Assembly (NCBI RefSeq): GCF_001650735.1
Contig: NZ_LXVY01000048.1
Span: forward strand, 248,001-312,000
Origin: Sphingomonas sp. TDK1
GTDB lineage: Bacteria; Pseudomonadota; Alphaproteobacteria; Sphingomonadales; Sphingomonadaceae
Length of the DNA stretch: 64,000 nucleotides
Direction: 5' to 3'
Part shown: piece after piece, positions 1 through 8,730 of the stretch
Layout of the letters: every line of letters begins with the position of its first letter
How positions within the stretch are numbered: the stretch's first letter is position 1
Notes under the pieces: generated by a model
Seen by the model: the letters and a program-made list of their open reading frames with translations, nothing else
What the model was told of the DNA's origin: nothing
Database searches by the model: none
Translations under genes and position numbers: made by a program

Positions 1-461
1 GCGAGGGTGATACCGTCAGCGATTTGCTCGATTGGCTGGAGCCGCAGCTTCCGCCCACGCAAACCGTGGTCAGCTGGGATAATTGGGGCTCGGTGCCGCG
101 GCGCCTCCTCGCGCTGGCCGACCCGGTGCGGCATCCGGGCATCGTCGCCGCGGCTGCCGACACCGCCGGCCGCTGGCGTGATCTGCCGCGCGAGCACACC
201 CCGCATCTGCGGCAGGCAAAGGCAATGCTCCTGCCGTGCTTCTGCGGCCCTAATGCCGATTTCGACGCGTGCGATGCGGCCACGCCCCTTCACCTGCTGC
301 CGGATCCCGGCATCGCCGCCGAGCAATTGATCGGCGAAGCCATCGCCGGCTGGCGAAGCTGGGCCGCCGGGCACGGCTATTTCGACGATGCCGAGCACCC
401 CGCCCAGATTGCCCGGCGCGCGCTCGACCGCTGGCTCGCTGACCAGCGCACCCCTCGCTGA
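1..461 (+). CDS. Hypothetical protein, 5' end outside the window
   Basis: The frame is open from the window edge to a TGA at 459-461, so only the last 150 or so residues are visible. The fragment is rich in Trp, Pro and Asp, with no signal peptide or membrane segment and no motif that I recognise. It ends 50 bases before the exonuclease gene and runs in the same direction, so the two are probably co-transcribed. The spacing of aromatic and Asp residues near the start loosely recalls the exonuclease downstream, but this is too weak for a family call. It is probably cargo of the island that ends near 11.3 kb. Confidence 0.6.
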   Translation, partial: EGDTVSDLLDWLEPQLPPTQTVVSWDNWGSVPRRLLALADPVRHPGIVAAAADTAGRWRDLPREHTPHLRQAKAMLLPCFCGPNADFDACDAATPLHLLPDPGIAAEQLIGEAIAGWRSWAAGHGYFDDAEHPAQIARRALDRWLADQRTPR

Positions 462-511
462 CCTTCTGCACCCACAACATGCGGACGCTGCGCGTCCGCC
501 GGAGACCTACC

Positions 512-1363
512 ATGAATCAAGACCTGCCCTTGCTCTGGAAGAGCGATACCCCCCGCTTCGTCGTCGTGCTCGATGCGGAGCGCACCTATGATCATAAAGC
601 GCACGCCCGCTACCAGGCGAGTGAACGCCTCCGGTCGGGTCAAGCCGAGTATCTGCCATCGAACGACCCCTGCGTGACGCCGCGATGGCCGCTCCGGCGC
701 ATCGCTACCTTATCCTGGCTGGTGATGACGGAAGCCGAGGACGGTCTTCGGCCGATCCGGCTGGAGACCCGCAGCCTGCCGGAACACGATGAGGCAGCCG
801 TCCTCGGTGCGTTCTTCGCTGATATGGAACAGCTCGGCAGCGTCCAGCTTGTCACCTGGGGCGGTTTCCACAGCGACCTGCCGCAGATTCTGATCGGCGC
901 GATGGACGCCGGTCTGCGGCTGCCGCCCGGCATGACCCGTCTCGTCGCGCCGTGGCGCCGGGATGCTTCCGGCCACCTCGACCTGTGCAGCAAGATGTGC
1001 GGCGGTGCGGTCCCGGCGCACCTGGCCGAAGTCGCCGCCCGGTTCGGCATCCCCGCGAAGGTCACCTGCCGGCCGGACCTCGTCTCGCAGCTGATGCAGC
1101 AAGGGAAATGGTCATCCGTCCGCTCGGTCTGCGAAGGCGACGTGCTGACCACGGCCGCGCTGCTGATGCGCTGGCGGGCACTGACGGGCGGCACCGCCTC
1201 CGTCCTCGAGGCGACGCACCGCCTGACGTCCTTCATCGCCACTCACTGCACCCACCGCGACTACGCCGCCGCGTGGCAGCAATATGGCGAAGAGTTGGTG
1301 GCCCGGGCCTTCGCGGCGGAAGCCCGCAAGGTGGAAGCGCTGGCGGCGGGGATTGGTGGCTGA
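512..1363 (+). CDS. PolB-like 3'-5' exonuclease (DEDD fold)
   Basis: This 283-residue protein resembles the family of stand-alone 3'-5' exonucleases related to the proofreading domain of PolB. The ExoI motif DAE is at residues 21-23, an ExoII-like segment WGGFHSDLPQIL around residue 122, and an ExoIII-like segment CEGDVLTT around residue 210, followed by the family's usual Arg/Trp-rich helix. Such enzymes trim single-stranded 3' ends; the substrate here is unknown. I chose the ATG at 512 because GGAG at 501-504 is well placed; an upstream ATG at 479 lacks this. It sits between two unknown genes and upstream of the restriction-like operon, so a nucleic-acid role in the island is plausible but unproven. 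Confidence 0.65.
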   Translation: MNQDLPLLWKSDTPRFVVVLDAERTYDHKAHARYQASERLRSGQAEYLPSNDPCVTPRWPLRRIATLSWLVMTEAEDGLRPIRLETRSLPEHDEAAVLGAFFADMEQLGSVQLVTWGGFHSDLPQILIGAMDAGLRLPPGMTRLVAPWRRDASGHLDLCSKMCGGAVPAHLAEVAARFGIPAKVTCRPDLVSQLMQQGKWSSVRSVCEGDVLTTAALLMRWRALTGGTASVLEATHRLTSFIATHCTHRDYAAAWQQYGEELVARAFAAEARKVEALAAGIGG

Positions 1364-1438
1364 CGCGGTGACCACGGCCTCGGAGGAGGGGCGGAAAAGA
1401 AAGCATTCGGGCCGCCGGCCCCAAAGGAGATTTACGAT

Positions 1439-1975
1439 ATGACCATCCAGCATTCGCTCGACACACTGCAGGCCTGGACCATCGGCCTGCGTACCGCCAT
1501 GGGCTATCCGGACGCCCCCATCGGCAGCCCGGTGGCCTTCGCCTCGGGCAGGCGCCGGGACCCCATGGAGGCTCTCCAGGTCGCCGACGTTGTCGGAGAC
1601 AACGGCCGCGACGTCGTCTATGTCGAATTCGCTTCGCCGATCGCCAACGGACCGATCGGGGTGTCGCTCGCCACGCGCGCGACTCATTGGGTCGATTGGC
1701 ACCCGCAGGTGCGGCTCTATGCCGCCTCCGACGAGGCACCGATCGAACTGCTTACCGACACGCACCGGTGGTCGATCGGCTCACGCGCCAGCCTGATAGC
1801 CTCGCCGCTGCCCCCGCGTGGCCGGATCGCACGCGGCATGGCGCGCGCCAACCGGCTGTGGCGCGATGCGGCCGGACGTGCGTGGGGCATCAAATTGGTC
1901 GGGTCGATCCACGTCCCGGATGGCGCGCGCTTCGCCGATGGCGTGGCGATGGAGGAATTCGCCGCGACCCTCTGA
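1439..1975 (+). CDS. Hypothetical protein, 178 aa
   Basis: The start is well supported by AAAGGAG at 1423-1429, ten bases before the ATG. The product is a soluble-looking protein without signal peptide or membrane helices. Its middle has alternating short hydrophobic strands, suggesting a beta-rich fold, and a basic stretch lies at about residues 120-150. I do not recognise a family. It lies 75 bases after the exonuclease gene and about 100 bases before the methyltransferase, in the same direction, so it may be part of the same island transcript. It has the high GC typical of the window. Confidence 0.6.
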   Translation: MTIQHSLDTLQAWTIGLRTAMGYPDAPIGSPVAFASGRRRDPMEALQVADVVGDNGRDVVYVEFASPIANGPIGVSLATRATHWVDWHPQVRLYAASDEAPIELLTDTHRWSIGSRASLIASPLPPRGRIARGMARANRLWRDAAGRAWGIKLVGSIHVPDGARFADGVAMEEFAATL

Positions 1976-2080
1976 AGCGCCACGATGCCCCATGACACCC
2001 GGGCGGACATTGCCTATCGTCCGCCCGGTGATTCCAGGCCCACCGACCCGGGCCGCCAAACACTGGACCTGTCGAACCGA

Positions 2081-4915
2081 ATGAACGCCGTAGAGATCGA
2101 AGAAGCCGTATCCGACCTGGTCCAGCAGCCGTTCGACGCCGCCGAATTTCCCTTCCAGTTCCTCCAGGCGTTCGGCGCCAAGAAGGCGACGCTCGATCGG
2201 CTGCGCGCGACCAAGAACGGCACCAACCAGTCCGATGTCGGCGGCGTGCTCCAGCGCAACAACATCCATATCGGCATCGCGCCCGCGGGCGAGGTCGCAG
2301 CAATGCTCGCCACCCTGCGCGCCAGCCCCAAGACCGCCAGCGCCAAGGCCAAGTTCCTGCTCGCCACCGATGGCGAGACGGTGGAGGCCGAGGATCTGGT
2401 CGGCGGCGACGTGATCGCCTGCGCCTATGCCGATCTGCCGCGCCACTTCGCCACCTTCCTGCCGCTGGCCGGCATCTCCACCGTCAAGGAGATCAAGAAC
2501 AACCCCATCGACGTCAAGGCGACGGGGCGGCTCAACAAGCTCTATGTCGAGCTGCTGAAGGACAATCCGGACTGGGCGACCGAGGAGCGCCGCCACGAGC
2601 TCAACCAGTTCATGGCGCGGCTGATCTTCTGCTTCTTCGCCGAGGACACCGGCATTTTCCGCGACAACCAGTTCACCGCCACGATCACCCAGATGAGCCA
2701 TGCCGGCCATGGCAGCGGCGAGGAGCAATGGGGCAACACGCACGAAGTGCTGACCGAGCTGTTCCGCGCGATGGACACGCCGGTCACCCATGATGGCGCC
2801 CCGGACGACCGCTATCGTCGCGCCGCAGGCATCCGCCCCTATGCGGACGTTTTTCCTTACGTGAACGGCGGCCTGTTCACCGGCGCGACCGAGAGCCCGC
2901 GCTTCAGCCGCACGGCGCGCGCCTATCTGCTGCGCGCGGGCGAGCTGGACTGGAAGGAGATCAACCCGGACATTTTCGGTTCGATGATCCAGGCCGTTGC
3001 CGACGATGGCGAGCGCGGCGAGCTGGGCATGCACTATACCAGCGTGCCGAACATCCTGAAGGTGCTGAACCCGCTGTTCCTCGACTCCTTGCGCGAGCAG
3101 CTGGAGGCGGCGGGCGACAGCCGGCAGAAACTGCGCAACCTGCGCAAGCGGCTGGCGAATATCCGCGTGTTCGATCCGGCCTGCGGATCGGGCAATTTCC
3201 TGGTCATCGCCTACAAGGAGATGCGCGCGATCGAGGCGGAGATCGTGCGGCGGCTGGGCGGCGAGGCCAGCCTGAAGCTGGACGAGCGCCGCAGCGTGAT
3301 CCCGCTCAGCAACTTCTACGGCATCGAGATCAAGGGCTTCGCCGCCGAGATCGCCCGCCTCGCGCTGCTGATCGCCGAGTTCCAGGCGGACTGTCTGTAC
3401 CTCAGCCAGCAGGAAGCCCGCGCGATGGTGCTGCCGCTGCACAAGACCGGGCAGATTACAGTTGGGAATGCGCTGCGGCTGGACTGGCTGGATGTGTGCC
3501 CTCCGGTCTGTGCGACGCTGGCGGAGGAGCAGGATCTTGCTAGGCCGACCGGGCGGCTTGCCTTTGACGAGTTTGAGGTAAGCAGATCGCAACAGGTAGA
3601 GACATATATATGTGGCAATCCGCCATATGTCGGGACTAAGTATCAGACAAAAGAGCAGAAGGCGGATCTCAAAAATACTGTTGGAACTTATATAAGCAAA
3701 TTCGGCAATATCGATTACGTTGGTGGCTGGATCGTATCCGCAGCCTCGTATTTGTCGCATGTCGACACTGTGAATTCTGCGTTCGTTAGTACTACAAGTC
3801 TCTTCGAGGGTGAGCAGGCTGCTATTTTTCATGAAGTTACCAAGAAATTTCGTATTAAAATATCTTGGTGCCATCAGGGTTTCAAGTGGACCAACAATGC
3901 CGCGGATAATGCTGGTGTAACATGCTGTGTGGTAGGATTGACGGCTAGCAAAGGTGCCGCTGTCAGCAAAATATACTCAGATGGAATGGCGCGCGAGGTA
4001 CCCAGCATTGGGCCATATCTGATTTCTATGCCTGACATAGTAGTCGAAAAGCGATCTGCTCCATTGTCAGATCTTTCGCGAATGGCATTCGGCAGCATGT
4101 CAAATGATGGTGGTTTCTTTACTGTCGAAAATGAGCAATATGAGAAAGTCGCGCGTGATTGCCCCAGTGTCGCGACGCTTTATAAGCGCGGCTTCGGTGG
4201 AACCGAGTTCATTAATGGGATAACGCGATATGTTCTTCATATTCCTACAAGTTCAACATTGTCAGAGTTCCAAAGAGCGGAGCTCGCAGTTACGATTGAG
4301 GCGGTAAGACGATATCGGGGCCAGAGCCAACGAGAGGCGACTGCAAAGCTGGCAGCTTTCCCCGAGAGATTTGCCGAAGACAGGCACAAAGACGTTATTA
4401 AACTGGTAGTGCCACAAATTTCATCTGAGCGCAGAATTTATTTTGCAGTTGGCTATCTAAAACCTGAAGAGATCGTGATAGCACCTTCGCAGAGCATTGA
4501 TAATCCAAAGCCATGGGAGCTAAGTATCGTCAGTAGCCTGCTGCATATGGCTTGGCTGCGGACAGTGGGAGGAAAGTTGGAGAACCGCCTTCGGTACTCG
4601 CCGTCGCTTGTATGGAATACCTTTCCAGTCCCCGCGCTCACCGAACAGGACAAGGCCGATCTAACCCGCACCGCCGAGAACATCCTGCTCGCGCGTGAGG
4701 CGCATTTCCCCGCGACCATCGCCGATCTCTACGATCCGGAGGCGATGCCGGACGATCTGCGCCGCGCGCATGACGAGAATGACGAGGTGCTGGAGCGCAT
4801 CTATATCGGCCGCCGCTTCCGCAACGATACCGAACGGCTGGAAAAGCTGTTCGACCTCTACACCAAGATGACCGCCAGCCAGCCAAAGCCCGCCAAACGG
4901 GCAAAGAAGGCCTGA
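2081..4915 (+). CDS. MmeI-like class I DNA methyltransferase
   Basis: This 944-residue protein has the layout of the large MmeI-type (type IIL/IIG-like) adenine methyltransferases: an N-terminal domain, a helical spacer, a Rossmann methyltransferase with motif I FDPACGSGNF at residues 364-373 and motif IV NPPY at 513-516, then a target-recognition region and a C-terminal helical part. It would methylate adenine in a specific DNA site. The N-terminal D...ExK nuclease motif of MmeI is not evident, so cleavage may come from neighbours. The ATG at 2081 fits the family N-terminus; the frame stays open to an ATG at 1985. Bases 3560-4630, covering the recognition region, have clearly lower GC than the rest. 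It is the first gene of the nuclease/helicase operon. Confidence 0.8.
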   Translation: MNAVEIEEAVSDLVQQPFDAAEFPFQFLQAFGAKKATLDRLRATKNGTNQSDVGGVLQRNNIHIGIAPAGEVAAMLATLRASPKTASAKAKFLLATDGETVEAEDLVGGDVIACAYADLPRHFATFLPLAGISTVKEIKNNPIDVKATGRLNKLYVELLKDNPDWATEERRHELNQFMARLIFCFFAEDTGIFRDNQFTATITQMSHAGHGSGEEQWGNTHEVLTELFRAMDTPVTHDGAPDDRYRRAAGIRPYADVFPYVNGGLFTGATESPRFSRTARAYLLRAGELDWKEINPDIFGSMIQAVADDGERGELGMHYTSVPNILKVLNPLFLDSLREQLEAAGDSRQKLRNLRKRLANIRVFDPACGSGNFLVIAYKEMRAIEAEIVRRLGGEASLKLDERRSVIPLSNFYGIEIKGFAAEIARLALLIAEFQADCLYLSQQEARAMVLPLHKTGQITVGNALRLDWLDVCPPVCATLAEEQDLARPTGRLAFDEFEVSRSQQVETYICGNPPYVGTKYQTKEQKADLKNTVGTYISKFGNIDYVGGWIVSAASYLSHVDTVNSAFVSTTSLFEGEQAAIFHEVTKKFRIKISWCHQGFKWTNNAADNAGVTCCVVGLTASKGAAVSKIYSDGMAREVPSIGPYLISMPDIVVEKRSAPLSDLSRMAFGSMSNDGGFFTVENEQYEKVARDCPSVATLYKRGFGGTEFINGITRYVLHIPTSSTLSEFQRAELAVTIEAVRRYRGQSQREATAKLAAFPERFAEDRHKDVIKLVVPQISSERRIYFAVGYLKPEEIVIAPSQSIDNPKPWELSIVSSLLHMAWLRTVGGKLENRLRYSPSLVWNTFPVPALTEQDKADLTRTAENILLAREAHFPATIADLYDPEAMPDDLRRAHDENDEVLERIYIGRRFRNDTERLEKLFDLYTKMTASQPKPAKRAKKA

Positions 4916-4936
4916 TCCATACCACCGGGGGGAACG

Positions 4937-6646
4937 ATGGAAGCCAGAAACAAGAAGATCGAGGATTGGTTCGCCATGGTGAAGCAGGGACAGGTGGTGC
5001 TGCCCCGCTTCCAGCGGCACGAGGCATGGAAGCCCACCCAGGTCGCCGGGCTGCTGGAGAATATCCTGCGCGAGCCGCCGCTGCCGATCGGTGCCCTGCT
5101 GACGCTGGAGGTTGGCGACGAGGAGCTGTTCCATTCCCGCCCCATCGTCGGCGCTCCGGAGCCGCAGTCGAAGCCGTCCTTGCACCTGCTCGATGGCCAG
5201 CAGCGCATGACGGCGCTGTGGCGCAGCTTGAACGGCGACTATCCCGCGCATGACGTCTTCGTCAGCCTCGCCTCGGCCCAGCCGGATGACGGCGAGACGG
5301 AGGTGGAGGTGCAGCCCGGTGTGGACGCGCCCGTGGTGCGGCTGATCGGCCGTTGGGACCGCAGGGGCGTCCGCGAGCCTGCCTGGGCAAACGATCCAGT
5401 AGCGACGCTTGAGCTGGGTCTGATCCCGCTGCCGATACTGTGTCCTGGATCGGCCGGAGAGGCGACGATGAAGGCCTGGGAAGCCGCGGTGGAACATAGC
5501 CCGTTGTTCACGCGGGAGGTCGGGCGGCGCGTCGATCGTCTTCGTCAGCGGGTGGCGAAATACGACATCCCGTTCCTGTCGCTCAGTTCCACCACCGGCC
5601 GCGATACCGCGCTGGACGTGTTTATCCGGATGAACACCTCCGCGACGCCGCTCAAGGATTTCGACATCGTCGTTGCGCAGCTGGAGAGCGCCACGGGCGA
5701 TTCGCTGCACGACATGGTCGAGGAACTGGCCGATGCGGTGCCGCTCGCCCGCAATTACGGCCGCATCGAGGACACGATCCTCTCGGTCGCTGCGCTGCTG
5801 ATGAACAAGCCGCCGCTGAAAAAGACCTATCTCGAAATGTCGTTCGGCAAGGCCTTCGCCGAGGTGTGGCCGCGGCTGAAGCACGGCTTCCGGCACGGCA
5901 TCGAGTTCCTTCAGTCGGAAGCGATCTTCAACGATCGGAGCCTTCCCAGCGAGGTTGCCGTCTATCTCACCTGCGCGCTGTGGGCGGACGTGCCCGAACA
6001 TGACTTCGACAAGGGCGGCAACGCGCGTGCGCTGATCCGCAAGGCGCTATGGCGCTGCTGCTACACGGATCGGTACGGCAAAACCTCTGCCACGCGCGCC
6101 TATGCCGATTATCGGGTGCTGCGGGCCACGATCGCCGGCGAAGCAACCGATATGTGCGAGCTGTTCGACGAGGAAAGCTACCCGCTTCCGACGCTTGCCG
6201 ACCTGCGCGCGGCCGGCTGGCCGGGGCGCAAGGATCGCTTGCCACGCGCTATCATGGCCACAGGGCTGCGCCGGGGCGGCCTGGACTTCGCCGATGGGGC
6301 ATCGATCACCGCGACGAATTTCTACAGCCGGGAATTTCATCACCTCTTCCCGGTCGGGGTCCTCAGTGGCGACCGCAAGGACGAGCGCGTCAACCGGGCG
6401 TTGAACTGTGCGCTGATCACCTGGACCACGAATCGCCGTGTTGGGGCGCAGACCCCCAGCACCTATATTCGGGCGCGTGCCGAGGCGGCGCACCTGGGGG
6501 AGGCGGGGGTGCGGCAGCGGCTTGAAAGTCATCTGGTGCCGTTCGACGCGCTGGTCGCCGACGATTACGATGCTTTCCTCGATGCGCGCGCCGCGCGTAT
6601 TCACACCGATATGATGGACCTTTGCGAAGGACGGTCGCCGGCATGA
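4937..6646 (+). CDS. DUF262 protein with C-terminal HNH-like (DUF1524-type) motif
   Basis: A 569-residue protein starting with the DUF262 fold (ParB/sulfiredoxin-like): LPRFQRHEAW at residues 22-31 and DGQQR at 86-90, the pair that defines the nucleotide-binding and hydrolysing site. Near the C-terminus EFHHLFP (His468, His469) matches the HNH-type nuclease motif of DUF1524. Together this resembles GmrSD-type modification-dependent restriction proteins, where DUF262 senses or hydrolyses NTP and the HNH part cuts DNA. It starts 21 bases after the methyltransferase and overlaps the helicase gene by ATGA (6643-6646), indicating translational coupling. Cleavage of modified or unmodified DNA cannot be told from sequence. 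Confidence 0.8.
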   Translation: MEARNKKIEDWFAMVKQGQVVLPRFQRHEAWKPTQVAGLLENILREPPLPIGALLTLEVGDEELFHSRPIVGAPEPQSKPSLHLLDGQQRMTALWRSLNGDYPAHDVFVSLASAQPDDGETEVEVQPGVDAPVVRLIGRWDRRGVREPAWANDPVATLELGLIPLPILCPGSAGEATMKAWEAAVEHSPLFTREVGRRVDRLRQRVAKYDIPFLSLSSTTGRDTALDVFIRMNTSATPLKDFDIVVAQLESATGDSLHDMVEELADAVPLARNYGRIEDTILSVAALLMNKPPLKKTYLEMSFGKAFAEVWPRLKHGFRHGIEFLQSEAIFNDRSLPSEVAVYLTCALWADVPEHDFDKGGNARALIRKALWRCCYTDRYGKTSATRAYADYRVLRATIAGEATDMCELFDEESYPLPTLADLRAAGWPGRKDRLPRAIMATGLRRGGLDFADGASITATNFYSREFHHLFPVGVLSGDRKDERVNRALNCALITWTTNRRVGAQTPSTYIRARAEAAHLGEAGVRQRLESHLVPFDALVADDYDAFLDARAARIHTDMMDLCEGRSPA

Positions 6647-8730
6647 ATTCCAGCTCTACGATCCCCGCCGTGCGCCTCGTCACCGGCCAGACCGGCGCCT
6701 CGGCCAGCGCCAACGAACTCGGCATGCGGCCGATGCAGGCGCGCGCCTATGCACATCGCGGCGAGCAGTATCTGCTGATCAAGTCACCGCCGGCCTCGGG
6801 CAAATCCCGCGCGTTGATGTTCATCGCGCTCGACAAGCTCGCCAATCAGGGCGTCCGGCAGGCGATCATCGTGGTCCCGGAGCGTTCGATCGGCGGCAGC
6901 TTCGCCGACGAGCCGCTGACCGCGCACGGCTTCTGGGCGGACTGGACGGTGAAGCCGCACTGGAACCTGTGCAACACGCCGGGCGCCGACGATGTGAAGG
7001 TCGCCAAGTCGAAGGTGAAGGCGGTCGGCGAGTTCCTGGCCAGCGACGACAAGGTGCTGGTGTGCACCCACGCCACCTTCCGCTTCGCGGTCGACGAGCT
7101 GGGCATCGAGGCGTTCGACGGCCGGCTGATCGCGGTGGACGAGTTCCACCACGTCTCCGCCAACCCCGAGAACCGGCTGGGCGCCCAGCTGGGCCAGCTG
7201 ATCGCGCGCGACAAGGTGCATCTGGTCGCGATGACCGGCAGCTATTTCCGCGGCGACGCGATGGCGGTGCTGGCGCCCGAGGACGAGGCGAAGTTCACCA
7301 CCGTCACCTACACCTATTACGAGCAGCTCAACGGCTATCGCTGGCTGAAGACGCTCGACATCGCCTACAGCTTCTACACCGGCCGCTATGTCGACAAGAT
7401 CAACGATCTGCTCGATCCGGCGGTGAAGACGATCGTCCACATTCCCAGCGTCAACAGCCGGGAAAGCACCAAGGACAAGCACCGCGAGGTCGAGGAGATC
7501 ATGGATCACCTCGGTACGTGGAAGGGCACCGACCCGGTGACCGGCTTCCATCTGATCGAGACGGCTGCGGGCAAGATGATCAAGGTCGCCGATCTGGTCG
7601 ATGATGATCCCGCCAAGCGCGATCGCGTGTCGGCAGCATTGAAAAGCGCGGAGGCGCGGAGCAACCGCGACCATGTCGACGTGATCATCGCGCTGGGCAT
7701 GGCGAAGGAGGGCTTCGACTGGATCTGGTGCGAGCATGCGCTGACCGTCGGCTATCGCTCGAGCCTGACGGAGATCATCCAGATCATCGGCCGCGCCACC
7801 CGCGATGCGCCCGGCAAGACCGTCGCCCGCTTCACCAATCTGATCGCCGAGCCGGCGGCTGCCGACGATGTGGTCGCTGAGGCGGTGAACGATACGCTGA
7901 AGGCGATCGCCGCCAGCCTGCTGATGGAGCAGGTGCTGGCGCCGCGCTTCGACTTCACGCCGAAGGATGCCGGGCCGAAGGACGGGTTCGACTATGGCCC
8001 GGGCGGTTATCAAGAAGGCCACACCAATGTCGGCTTCAACGAGGAACGCGGCCAGTTTCACTTCGAGCTGAAGGACCTGCTGCTACCCAGCTCGACCGAG
8101 GGCAAGCGGATCTGCGCCGAGGACATCAACGAGGTGATCACCAGCTTCATTCAGGACAAGCAGGCGATCGAACGCGGCCTGTTCGACCCCGAGGTGGTGC
8201 CGGAGGAGCTGACCGTCGTCCGCATGGGCAAGATCGTCCGCGATCGCTATCCCGAGCTGAGCGACACCGACCAGGAGGCGATCCGCCAGCACGCCATCGC
8301 CGCGCTGAACATCACCCAGCAGGCGGCGAAGATCGTCACCGAAAGCGCCACCGACGACGGCACCGGCGAACTGAAGGCAAACACCTCGTTCGTCGACGGA
8401 GTTCGCAAGTTCATGAACGTGCGCGAGCTCGACATCGACCTGATCGACCGCATCAACCCGTTCGACGCGGCCTATGCGATCCTCGCCAAAGCGATGAACG
8501 AGGCCACGCTGCGCCAGGTGCAGGCGGCGATCGCCGGCCGCAAGACGAGCTTCACCGAGGAGGAAGCGCGCAGCTATGCCCTGCGCGCGGTGCAGTGGAA
8601 GCGGGAACGCGGCCGCGCGCCGGAGGTGACGTCCCAGGACCCCTGGGAACGCCAGCTCGCCGAGGGCGTCGCCGCCTTCGCCCGCTATCGCGCCAAGGCG
8701 CAGGCGGCGGAGGCTGTCGCCAATGGCTGA
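6643..8730 (+). CDS. DEAD/DEAH-type SF2 helicase
   Basis: A 695-residue superfamily 2 helicase/translocase. Walker A is SPPASGKS at residues 48-55, motif II DEFHH at 166-170, motif III-like AMTGS at 196-200, and motif VI QIIGRATRDA at 380-389. No nuclease motif is visible in the roughly 300-residue C-terminal extension, which ends in a helical segment with RERGRAP at about 654-660. That segment recurs in the next protein of the operon. It probably moves DNA or remodels a complex for the nucleases encoded around it. The ATG at 6643 overlaps the previous stop (ATGA); a TTG at 6622 is an unlikely alternative. The gene overlaps the GIY-YIG gene by eight bases. Confidence 0.82.
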   Translation: MNSSSTIPAVRLVTGQTGASASANELGMRPMQARAYAHRGEQYLLIKSPPASGKSRALMFIALDKLANQGVRQAIIVVPERSIGGSFADEPLTAHGFWADWTVKPHWNLCNTPGADDVKVAKSKVKAVGEFLASDDKVLVCTHATFRFAVDELGIEAFDGRLIAVDEFHHVSANPENRLGAQLGQLIARDKVHLVAMTGSYFRGDAMAVLAPEDEAKFTTVTYTYYEQLNGYRWLKTLDIAYSFYTGRYVDKINDLLDPAVKTIVHIPSVNSRESTKDKHREVEEIMDHLGTWKGTDPVTGFHLIETAAGKMIKVADLVDDDPAKRDRVSAALKSAEARSNRDHVDVIIALGMAKEGFDWIWCEHALTVGYRSSLTEIIQIIGRATRDAPGKTVARFTNLIAEPAAADDVVAEAVNDTLKAIAASLLMEQVLAPRFDFTPKDAGPKDGFDYGPGGYQEGHTNVGFNEERGQFHFELKDLLLPSSTEGKRICAEDINEVITSFIQDKQAIERGLFDPEVVPEELTVVRMGKIVRDRYPELSDTDQEAIRQHAIAALNITQQAAKIVTESATDDGTGELKANTSFVDGVRKFMNVRELDIDLIDRINPFDAAYAILAKAMNEATLRQVQAAIAGRKTSFTEEEARSYALRAVQWKRERGRAPEVTSQDPWERQLAEGVAAFARYRAKAQAAEAVANG

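Noticed and set aside
1781..3874. Long open frame on the minus strand opposite the methyltransferase
   Set aside because: The plus strand has clear methyltransferase motifs; the minus frame gives a low-complexity Arg/Ala/Leu-rich product, as is common in high-GC DNA.
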